NCBI GenBank assembly: GCA_017506865.1
Contig: JAFCMP010000541.1
Location: 124,001-188,000 of the forward strand
DNA: 64,000 nucleotides
Origin: Tribonema minus
Lineage: Eukaryota > Sar > Xanthophyceae > Tribonematales > Tribonemataceae
Direction of reading: 5' to 3'
Position numbers and translations under genes: made by a program. The notes under the pieces were generated by a model that worked only from the letters and a program-made list of their open reading frames with translations, made no database searches and was not told where the DNA came from. This document shows positions 44,568 through 56,500 of the stretch, piece after piece. Position 1 is the first letter of the stretch, and each line of letters starts with the position of its first letter.

Positions 44568-47500
44568 ATGATGCTTTGGCAACGCAGCGGCAGCAATGTG
44601 CGGAGGGCGGTCATGTGGATTCTTTGTGGGGGAATGATCGCGTGCCTGTGCGCCACGTTCTTTGTCCTGGGCACCCGATTCCAGAACAACCCTGTGGCGT
44701 ACACCCAGGAGCTGTACCCATCTGACTTCATCGCGCATTCGGATGCACAGTGAGTGAAATTGGCTCGCTGTGACTTTCAGCATCTAGCCGCACGCTGACA
44801 TGCTTCGTGCGCGCATCTTGAGATAGCGAATGGAGATCCACCAAGAACAGCTCCCAAACAGTCACAGAGGTAGTCAAAACAGTCACCGCGACCACCTTGT
44901 GATTGGGACTGTGCATTCTGGTAGGTTACCTATTGACCTCAAAATTCATCTAGTGCGGTTATCGCGATGGCGAGTGTCGCCATCAGTCCCATTGTGTAAG
45001 TCACTGCTGGCTGATGAGATGCATCTATGACACGGGTTGCCACAGGAGCCCGTCTGACAAGTAACCTGTTCTTCGAACCATTCTTGTTCACCTGAGACAG
45101 GGCTGCACACAAATTTCAGCCTGCTCAAGCAGCTTGCACAGACGTGGTCACTGCTTTCAAGTCAGAACAGTGCTTACGTGGTACCAGTATTGACCCTCGC
45201 AGCCAGAGGTTGCCAGGCTTTTTGTTAAATGCATGACGTTGCTTTCCGTACTGTAGCGCTGCGTGACAGTGTGAAGAGCAACTGCGAGTAAGTTGGGGAC
45301 AGGTGCAGCCGACTTAGCTGCAATGTATAGCCTGGGGCTGACGTTCAACAGGCTTACAGCATGTCAGAACCGCCATACAGTTTGACTGAGCAGGCAGGTG
45401 CAGGCGCAGTACCGACAATTCGATCTACGACAACTGCACATGACAGCAGCCAAGCTTTCGCCTGACTGCGTGAGCATTGTCGTCAAGACCCACCGATAAT
45501 GTCTGCCTCAAATTCCGTGAAGCACACAACTGTGCTTGTTGTGTGAAACTCTCGAGGTACTTTGGAAGTAGGTGCTTCAATGTCGACTCCAATGCCACTA
45601 GTCTGTGACAGCAGTCGTTGTGAGAGTACAAGGCAATCCGCTGCCTGTCGCACCTGGACTGCGTTGAAAAGCGTGCTGACACTCGGAGGGTGGGTCACTG
45701 ATGGAACGTGTTCAGTGGTGATGCGCTCAACAAAACAGGCGCAAACGGCTCACTGCGTTGTCATGCGTATCCGGCCTGTGGCCAATCGAGTCGCGTGAGT
45801 CATGCTGTGACGGGGTATATGGCGGCATCCATGCAGTTTGCGCGCACCTGTGTGACTCTCCGCAGTATGCAGCTCCCCATGCAGAGCTGCCCGCTCTCGC
45901 CCGCAAGTGCTGGGCCAATTGCTATTCACTCGTGAACTCAGGGCGACAGGCATCATTTGCCCAAGAAAAGGGTTATCACTCACCGAACTGTTGCTACGCC
46001 TCTGTCATTAAAGTTCGCCCTCGCGGTCTGCGATAGCATGGACACTGTGTGTGTGGGTCGATCATGGCAGATTCGAGCGCCGTTGTTTTCGGACCCATAT
46101 TTCATGAGGAGGAGCTCAATGTTCATAAACCTACGACAATGTTTTGCGCACCGCTTGCGGCACCCCCAGAAACGACCCTCCTCTGTGACACCACACACTC
46201 ATAAAGTACACATTCGCACGCTCCGGGCATGCTTGTACACATGCGTACATGATCAAACATGTCATTGCGTCCGCGTCATGAACCCCCTTCCGCGTGCTCA
46301 CGCGCGCTCGCATGCGCACACGCAGCGCCCATGACTGCATGCAAGATCACTGTATACACACGCGCGCAAGCACGGTGACCCTGCTGCAGGCATCATCGCA
46401 AGACGGACATGCATGCAGGAACGGGGAGTTGACGTACACATTTACAAAGCCACGGTGTCGGCGCCGTGCGCCTGCTCCCGCACGCTCACATTCCATGCCT
46501 TCATGTGCATATTCACGCAACATGTCATCGCGTCAACATTCGACGCCTGCGTGTACAGCATGTTCACGGTGTCATCACGCCAGGCATGGCGCACCCGCTT
46601 TCATCGTGCGTTAACATGTCATGCCTACAGACACATCTTCACGCTGCCATCACGTTGGCGTTCCGCGCCCGCATGTACATACATCTATATAATCTATACA
46701 ATATCGCGCTGGCGCCGTGCGCGCGCTTCCGTCGTACGCGCACATTCCATGCCTACAGGCGCATCTGTCATTGCGTCAGCGCTCCACGCCTGCATGCAAA
46801 AATACGATCACCAGCGTCATCGCGTCGGCGCGGTGCACCCGCAACCTTCGCTCACTCACGCTCCTCACGCTAACCCTAATCCTAAGCGTCTGCACACGTG
46901 CTGCCCCGGCAGCGTCTCCGCGGCCTCCACGGGACGTTATTCGCCCGTACGTACAACACATTCACGGTGTAATCACGCCGGCATCGCGCACCCGCTTTCA
47001 GCGTTCGCTCACATTCCTCACCTGTGCGTCCCGCACGTTATGTGTGCTGCCCCGGCAGCGCCTCTGCGGCCTCCATGGGGCACTCCCTGGAGCAATTCTA
47101 CGCGCGCTACTCCAAGATGCGCCACCAACCGCACATCTCCCTCGACAAGGTGCGCTGAGCGCTGGGGTGCGGCAGGGGTCACGGGGGGGGGGGGAGCGGA
47201 ATCTAGGGTTAGGGCTACAGTAGGGTTTGCCGCGTTTAGGATTAGGGTTAGGGTTAGCATTAGGATGAGGGCTTCACGCGCGCTACTCCAAGATGCGCCA
47301 TTACCCGCACATCACGCTCGACAAGGTGCGCTGAGCGCTGGTGTGCGGTAGGGGTCACTGGGGGGGCGGAATCAAGGGTCAGGGTTACAGTAGGGTTTGC
47401 CGCGTTTTGCATTAGGGTTAGGGTTAGCATGAGGATGAGGGTTTTACGCGCGCTACTCCAAGATGCGCCATTACCCGCACATCACCCTCGACAAGGTGCG

Positions 47501-50500
47501 CTGAGCGCTGGTGTGCGGTAGGGGTCACTGGGGGGGCGGAATCTAGGGTCAGGGTTACAGTAGGGTTTGCCGCGTTTTGCATTAGGGTTAGGGTTAGCAT
47601 TAGGATGAGGGTTTTACGCGCGCTACTCCAAGATGCGCCATTACCCGCACATCACCCTCGACAAGGTGCGCTGAGCGCTGGTGTGCGGTAGGGGTCACTA
47701 GGGGGGCGGAATCTAGGGTCAGGATTACAGTAGGGTTTGCCGCGTTTTGCATTAGGGTTAGGGTTAGCATTAGGATGAGGGTTTTACGCGCGCTACTCCA
47801 AGATGCGCCATTACCCGCAAATCACCCTTGACAAAGTGCGCTGAGCGCTGGTGTGCGGTTGGGGTCACTGGGGGGGCGGAATCTAGGGTTAGGTTTACAG
47901 TTGGGTTTGCCGCGTTTAGGATTAGGATTAGGGTTAGCATTAGGGTTAGGGTTCTACGCGCGCTACTCCAAGATGCGCCACCACCCGCACATCTCCCTCG
48001 ACAAGGTGCGCTGAGCGCTGGTGTGCGGTAGGGGTTACGGGGGGGGGGGAGTAGAACCTAGGGTGAGGGTTACAGTAGGGTTTGCCGCGTTTAGGATTAG
48101 GGTTAGGGTGAGCATTAAGGTAGAGGTCTCTGCGCGCTACTCCAAGAAGCGCCACCACCCGCACATCACCCTCGACAAGGTAAGTGCGCTGAGCGCTGGG
48201 TGCAGTCAGGATCACCGGGGGGGGGGAGGGGATCTAGGGTTAGGATGAGGGTAAGTTCCGTGTTTAGGGTAAGGGTTAGGGTCAGGGTTAGGGAAAGGCT
48301 GAGCGCTGGGGTGCCGTCAGGATCACCGGGAAGAGGGGGGGCGGGAAATTATGGTTCGGATTAGGGTAGGGCTTGCCGCGTTGCCTGCTGCTAGAATTTG
48401 CGTCAGGGCCAGCTTGTGGGGGGGGGGTGTTTCTTGACGTGTCGTAGGCACAGCCCTCTTGCAAACGCCTCGCAAGTCCCGAGCTTTCAATTTCAACTTG
48501 CGATTGTTTGTGCGACGTGCTCGTCGTCACGGTGTCGCACGCCCGGCACCGCGCCCCCTGCGCTACACGCTCACGTGCTCGCCTCGCGAACCCTTGAGTT
48601 AGGGTTAGGGTCAGGCTGAGCGTTGCGCAGCGCTCAACTCGCCTGCCAGCCCGCCCCCCCACTCATTCTGGTGCGCCCTCTGAGTCATGCCCTGTCGATC
48701 AGAAGGTGCCTGACCCTAATCTTGATCCTATAACCCCAACCCTAACCCCAATGTCGCTTTCATCGCTGAGGTTAAACCCTAACCCTAACCCAGACGCTGT
48801 TGTCATTCAGCTCAGACGCGTTGCACTCTGCACTCGTGCCCAACGCCATCAAGCCTCGCTCTTTGCTGCTCTGCGCTGGCCGCCCATTCGGCCCTTTGAG
48901 AACTCCATTGCGCAAAGGCCCCTTTCACTCGCTGCTAGGGTTAGGGTAAGGATTAGACAGGTGTAGGGTTAGGGTCAGAGTGACGCTGTAGCACGCGAGC
49001 GTCAGAGCATGCACTGCTGCCATGCTTATGATTTTTTGGAGCTTGGGGGAGCGTTAGGATTATGCCGTAGCCTGTGAGCGTCAGCGCATGTGCACTGCTG
49101 CCATGCTTAGGATTATGCTGTAGCCCGTGAGCGTCAGGGTGATGCTGTAACATGTGAGCGTCAGCGCATGTGCACTGCTGCCATGCTTAGGATTATGCTG
49201 TAGCCCGTGAGCGTCAGGGTGATGCTGTAACATGAGAGCGTCAGCGCATGTGCACTGCTGCCATGCTGAGCGCTGTGTGCTGCGCGCTATTGGCTCGTGG
49301 CCAATGACTGCAGCAGCGGCGACTACGGGCATTGGTTCAAGGCACTTGCGGCCAACCTCTCCTTCTCGCCTGAGCTCTGCAATCTTTTGATTCGTTTCCA
49401 TGAATAGTTCTGCTGTAGCCCCCCGTGGGCGTTAGGGTGATGCTGTAGCACTTGAGCGGCAGCGCATGTGCACCGCTGCCAATCTTGGTGTGATGCTGTC
49501 GCGCTTGAGCGTCAGCGCATGTGCACTGCTGCCATGTTCAGGGCTACGCCGCAGCACGTGAGCGTCAGCGTATGAGCACTGCTGCACCGCTGAGCGCTGT
49601 GTGTGCTGCGCGCTGTTCGACGATGACGCAGGCCGTCTACCGCCCCGGCGACACGCTGTTTGCGCGCGCGGTGCTGTTGGACGTCCAGCGTACCCCTAAG
49701 AGTTAGGGTTAGGGTTAGGATTAGGGCTGTAGCACGTGAGCGTCAGAGCATGTGCACTGCTGCCATGCTGAGCGCTCTGTGCTGTGTGCTGCACGCAGGC
49801 TGTCTATCGCCCCGGCGACACGCTGTTTGCGCGTGCGGTGCTGCTGGACGTCCTCGACAGGAGCGTCCAGATGAGCACGCGGCGCGCAAATCGCCAGATC
49901 AGGTGAGCGCTGCCACGCTGCACAACTTCCTGTCTGTGACATGCCGTTGCTGTCATGTTGAAGTACAAACTACAGCAACCCACACCCTCACTTAGGTTTG
50001 TAGCATGGCTTCTGCCGATTGGGCATCACGCTGCTGCGCCTTGGCGCGTGCCATCTGTTGTTGCTGTAAACGCTGTTGCACCGCACAACTTTCTGTCTGT
50101 GACGTGCCGCCGCTGCTGTCGTGCTTGAAGTACAGCAACCCACACCCTGGGGACTTGAGGTTTGAACCATGGCTTCTTCCGGTGAAGGACTGCGCTGCTG
50201 CGCCTTGGCGCGTGCCATTTGTTGTCGCTGTGAAGTACTACCAAGACACAATCGTGCTTGCGTGCGTGCATGTGTTGTCTATGTGCATGTGCAATGGTAG
50301 TTCAGAAGTGATTGGCGATGCGCATTGAGACACTTGGCCTCAAAGCAAGTACATTTAGATTCTGGTAGCAAGCTTGAAATCAACGATCTGGGCTTTTCGC
50401 GCCCTGATCGAGTTTTGACAAGAAGCACAATATGAAGTGTGCGTTTCATTGCGATTCCCCTGATACCAGTAGTTCGTAAAAAGTGTGTCATGAAGATTGG

Positions 50501-53500
50501 CCGAGCGACTACATAGCATCATGTGCAATGCAGCAGCACCCGGAATCGCCACAAAAATTGTCAGGCGCAGGGGAGCCTGGAAGGGCTGTATCCTCTCACA
50601 ACCGCCCTCTATACACTTCCCTGACTGCCGGTTAGTATTGCTAGTTATTTCAGCACGGAAGCGCTGCGACTGTACGGGTTGACAGTTAGTGAGCTTATCT
50701 AGTAGCACAATGCTGCAGTGCAAGTCCCACTCCAGTGCATCAATCTTTGGCAGTGTGGTACCGTAACCTTTGGCAGTGTGGTACCGCATGGAACAACTTG
50801 TTCTACCGTGTAAATATTATGTGTTGTGCCCTCACAACGACGCTTTGCTTGTGATTCAGTTGGACACCCTCTCGACTTCAAAAGGTCATTCTACTGTTTT
50901 CTACTTGATGTCGAATTGCACTACAGCAAATGACCCTCCCGTGCTGCGCTTAGCGAGGGGGGTTCGCCACGCTCGCAAAGCGCGAGAACGGCACTGCGCA
51001 GGCATTCCAAAATTGCAGAGGTGCGTGTATTGTGCATACATGCAGACAGAGCTCAACACAGCTGACAGGCAGATCGCTAACGCCCCCCGCAGTGTGGACA
51101 TGATTCAGCCGGACGGGAGCGTCGCTCACATGCACTACGAAGGGGAGGACATGAAGTCGCCTGTCACCGGCCACGGTCCGATTGCGCAGCAGCACGCGGA
51201 TGCGTGCGTCGCATATATGCGGCGCCTGCCAGACGATTTGCCAGGTCAGTTGGGGGGATGAACCTGCCATTACTCTAACTTCAACTGCAGGCGGCGTACC
51301 TGCTTGCCCTACTCCTGCCAGGTCAGCGGGGGGGTGGACTTGCCATACCCCTTACTCGAACTTCAACTGCAGGCAATATTCGTGCATGCCTCACTCGAAC
51401 ATCGACATGCCTGCTCGAGGGTCGGCAGATAGCAACTTGCGGCTGCCTGATGGCTCGCCCCCCCAGTACAGCATGGGTATACGTGCATACCCTTCTCCAA
51501 CATCAACTATAGGCAGCATTTTCAAACGCAAACTTCAATAGGTTCGCCAAACGATGTGCCATGTCAGTCACCGGGCGCCAGCGCAGGAGTACACATGTAT
51601 GCCTCTTTTTCAAGCCACAAGCGCAGTGAATGCCTGCACCAGTGCACAATGAGTGCTTTGGTGCTGAGTGGTGGTGCTTCAGCTTGACCTCAGTGCGTAC
51701 TGTACTGTTGAAATGGGTGAGTACTGTTCTTTATAGTACTGTACACTGTACTGTACTGCTGCGCACATCACATGTTCATGATCGCAGCCTCTGCAGTCAT
51801 AGTGCCGGCGGTAGCCGTTTCTTCCAGCACTGCGTTTATCGCTGCCTCGCCTGCAGTACTAGCAGCACATACATGCACTGCTGAGTGTTGGTGTTGCGCC
51901 CCGTTGTCATGCGAGCCTGCACTCGGGCCTGGATGACTGTCGGCACCACGGTCGCCAGCAACGCTTACAGCAGTGCGCAGAACAGACAATGATCACATGA
52001 GTCGACACCGCTGTTGGTCCTCTATGTGGATGATGCGCCAAGCATATTTGCAATTGCAGGGTCTTTTCTAGACACATTTACGTTCGGTTTCTGCAGCAGC
52101 CGCTGATTGCCCGTGTCCCACTTGCGTGCGTGCAGCCGGCGAATACAAGTTGAGGATCACGGACTCCCACGCGATGGACTTTGTCCGCGCGACGCGATCA
52201 TTTCAGGTACGTACTTCTACTTCACTTCATTGATGAAGTAGGCAGTTGCGGGTACTCAAAGCCTGACGACAGCAACACGATTACTTGAGTCATGTACTTC
52301 AACGATGAAGTAGGCACTTGGGGGCGCTCGAAAAGTGCACATGTCAGGAAGCTTTGACCGTGGACATCGCGTCAAGCGACGAGATCATTCGACGAATGTA
52401 GGCATGATTGTTGCCAGGTCTTGCTATTAGTTGCTAATTTATACTGTGGCATTGTTGGACTCGTGGCCACTTGCTGCAGCAGTGGCGACCACGGTGCTTG
52501 GTGGAAAGCTGGCGGCTAACCACACCTTGTCACGTTAGGCTGCTGCGGGCGTATGCTGCGATGACGGCAGGGCTCCCTTGAACGCGCATGCTTGCCCTGT
52601 TAAGAGTTAGGGCTGGTGTTAGGGTTAGACGCCTCAGACGCTGCCCCTTGCACTCTGCCGCCTCGCTCGCCAAGCGATCAATGACCCCCCCCCCCCCCCC
52701 CCAGCTGATCTTCACGCAACTCCGCTGAGCCTGCTGCGCAGGTGCGCGCCTACCAGCCCCCGCGCCTGGCGGTGCGCGCGCGTCTTGACAGGATCAGCTA
52801 CGCGGCCGGCGAGGCCGTGGGCGTGGCGCTGTCCGTGGAGCGCGCACAGGGCGGGGCAGCGCTCGGCGCAGACGTAACTGTCGTGGCGCGCATCGACGGC
52901 CACGAGGTCTACCGCAGCGAGCCGGGCGCCATCAAGGTGAGCTGTCTGTCGCTTGCTGGTTGTGGTGAAGAAGGAGCATGTTTATGTTTGGAGTGTGATG
53001 CAGAGTGTGAGCGGGCTTAGGACGAGGCAGCGCTCGGCGCGGACGCAACTGTCGCAGCGCAGGCCACCAGCAAGTTTTGGTGGACCCTCTCCAAATGGTA
53101 TCATGTGCGCCCGTTGAGTGTTGGTCAAGCTTTAGCAACCACACAAAAGAGCGTGTGATGAGTTTCCAGAATGGTCGTGGCAGCAATCATGCAAGTTCGC
53201 TAATCCCGATGCTCGTGGCTAGGCAGAGCGCAGCGCTGCGCTCATGTACGTGTCGTCGTGCAGATTTCTGGGCGCTGCCGCAGCGTGCCGCCCCTGTCAC
53301 ATACTAAGCCCCTTCTGAACTTGCATTCAGATGTACTAGCAGTGGGTCAGCCCCAGTACACAAGGAGGTATTTCACTCGGACCGAGTGTTCGTACACGCC
53401 GCGCGCAGCATTCGTTGGTGTGCATTCAGTCACAGTAGCGTGCGTCAGCGTCAGGCAAGCACTCAGCGGGGCAGGGCAGCGCTCGGCCAAGACGTAACTG

Positions 53501-56500
53501 CCATAACTGCTGCGTCTCGCGCAGATGAGTGAAAAGGCTATCACAGGACGCCCCATGTGCTTTCAAATCAAGCAACTCCTCTCGTGCCATGCTGTGCCAC
53601 CGCCATGATGTGCCAGGGCAGTGTGACACTGCTCTAACCCTGACCCTAACTCTAACCCTACCCCACACCCCATCGGGCACCATCACTCGCCGCCCATTTT
53701 CTCCCACTGCATTGTATTGCAGGTGCCCGCCAGCGGCAATGTCAACGCGGTGGTGCCGCTGCCTCAGTCATGGATGGCTGGAGTAGGCTTGCTGTCGGTG
53801 ACCGTTACAGATGGCGGCACCGTGGACACCACCACCGTCGCGCTGCCGCTGGTGGCCGCAGCGCTGGATATCAGGTGACTTGAAGTTGAAGTTTGGTGAC
53901 ATCAGGTGCCCCGCAGGCAACTGGTGTGTCGTTGGCGTGCTTGCTTCGTTTTGCAGTGGCAGCTTGAGATGGTGATGCTCGTCGGGCGCCAGTGGAATAA
54001 ACGTCGCCACCTCGCAGTGCTCCAACACAGCTGCTGCACTCCAATTCGTGATGCGCGCTGCAGAGGCCGCTGAACAGCACGCGATTTCAAAGCACTCCGA
54101 GTGGAAGTGCTGCATCCTTGAAGTTGACATCCATCAGACGATGGCGGTATTCACATGTGGTATATTGCGTCATCACCGCTGAGCACTGTGCGACAGGCTG
54201 CTCGATTGTACAGCTCAAGTGTTGCCTTAGGGTTACGGTTAGGGCTAGGTCTGTCCCCGCCTCGTTGTCTGAGTCATCACGCCAGTACTGCTTCTGGCCC
54301 GTGCCACCTCCCCATTGTAAGTCGTGAGGCGACCCGTCTTAGCCTGAGGATTTGCATCAGGTTTTGGCCTAGGGTCCGAATGACGTCCAAGGTAGGCCGC
54401 AAACAGTGATCATCCACCTGTGCTCATCAGCACATATGTCGCGCATCCACTTTGACCACCAGGCCGTCCAACGTGATCAACTACCTTGGCTCAGGTTGCA
54501 CACTTGCCGCGCACGCCATATGGCACCCCCATCTCTTCACCATGCGCGACGCCGCTCGCGCCACCCCCTGATCCCCCCCCACACCCCCGGCCTGTGTTTT
54601 GCTGCTACCCCCCCCCCCCCCCTTCCCTGCCTCACCTGTGCGATGCCACTCGCCCCCCCCCTTCCTGACCCCCCCATACCCCCCTGCACCCCCCAGCGTG
54701 TACCCCGAGGGGGGCGACCTGGTGGCGGGCGCGCCGTCGCGCATCTACGTCAGCGCTCAGCAACCGGACGGCTCGCCTGTGCGCGCCGCCGCAGACGTGT
54801 GCGAGGCCGTCGTTGGTGGCGGCAGCGGCGGCGCCTGCGTGGCGTCTGTCGAGACGCTGCACGAGGGCAGGGGCGTGTCAATGTTGTTCACGCCGGCGAG
54901 CGGCAAGGTGCGCGTGTGTGTGCGCTGCGGTTGAGCGTTGTGGCGAGGGGCGCTGCGGAGGCGCGCTGCTGCTGGACAATTCCTTTATGGGTACTTGATT
55001 TACTGAGCGGATTCTCTGCACCTGATGAGTGCGAAAACGTGGAATGCGCGCTGTCGAGGGCCGTCGCGAAGGCGCGCTGCTGCCGGACAATTTTCTTTCA
55101 TGAACACCAGGTACTACGAAGATTCTTTGCGTTTGAAAAGTCCCCTGAGAGTTGAATAGTCCTCTTGACATATAATTACAAGTTTTCCACGCTTGATTTG
55201 ACGGTGTACTTTAGATCCTCTCGCTGCCTTTTTACGCTCTCCTTTTGCATTGCTACGCTGCGCGGTGCATCGTCTAAGAGGCTGGTGCAGTGAACAACAT
55301 GTGCTTCAATAGGTATACTTCTCGAGAAGTATGTACATATGCAGCGAGAGTTGCGTTGAGACGCTGAGCAAGGGCAGCAGCAGCAGCAGCAGCAGTGTTG
55401 TGTCAGTGCTCTTCGCGCGCAGCCCACCTCGTTTGTACATTTTCTCCAGCTGAGCCGTCGCAGAGACAAGGAGCGGAAGTTGTCGTCACGCATTGTGCAG
55501 AGTCGGCTTGAAGTTAGAGGCTGCCCGGGGGCGCCTTGCATCAATCAGCAGCCGGCCTGTGCAGCGAGTGTTGGTCAAAGCTGCAAGCCACAGGCGCGGC
55601 AGCTGCGCGCTGCCAAAGCCGATAGCGCAAGGTGCACGTGGCCCAAACCTGTCCACTGCCACGCTCTTGCCCGTCTCTACCCCCTCTGCAGGCCTGCAGG
55701 CCACATGGCTAGCCAGCCAAGGGCTGCAGCGACCTCACTGCGCCGTTGTTGAGGTTGAGAAGTGTGTGCCTACCTGCCCATCATTCCTGCCATCGCCACC
55801 TCAGTCGCTCAACAAGTGTGACTCAGAGGGTGACTCTACCTCTGTCTTCTTGTCACATCTGCAGTCGTGCGTGCTGAGAGTGGTACGCCCCACGCAGCAG
55901 GAGGTGACTCTCCCTGATGTGAAGTCTCGATCAACAAGTATGACTCAGAGTCTGACGCTACCTTTTGCTGTGTCACATCTGCAGTCATACGTGCTGAGGG
56001 TGGTGCGCCCCACGCACCAGGAGGTGACTCTCCCCGACGTGAAGCCGCAGGGCGCCACGCTCCACGCCCTCAAGCCCTACTACAGGTATGCACTCGGTCA
56101 CTTGCAGTGGGCGACGAGGCGTGCGAACTTCGCTGCGCAAGGGCCTGTTGAAGTAGCTCTACAAGGGCTTGAACTCAGTGACGCTGTCTGGAACACGGGC
56201 GCTGTAGAGCACGGGGTCGCGCAGCTTGCAAAACGCCTTGAGCGCCTATGTGGCCATTCTGTAAGCATATCTCGTGCTGAGTATACGTCTTCGAACCCTG
56301 CGCGGGGTGTCACAGTGCTTAATTGTGAAAAGTGCAAGAACGCCTCTCCCCCCCCCCCTGCCTAAGTCTGGCACGCCGCTCTCAGACTTGTGGCACCGGT
56401 GCGTAGGCTACAGCGCTCGCCTCGCATTTGCAGCCGTGCCGCTGCCGCCGCCGCAGCGCTCCTAGCCCGAGGTTTTGTGGCCGCCAGACACGCCATCGCC

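Noticed and set aside
47150..48190. Treating the seven-unit array as a protein repeat domain
   Set aside because: Each unit contains a stop (CTCGACAAGGTGCGCTGAG) directly after the exon-end match and intron-like telomere sequence.
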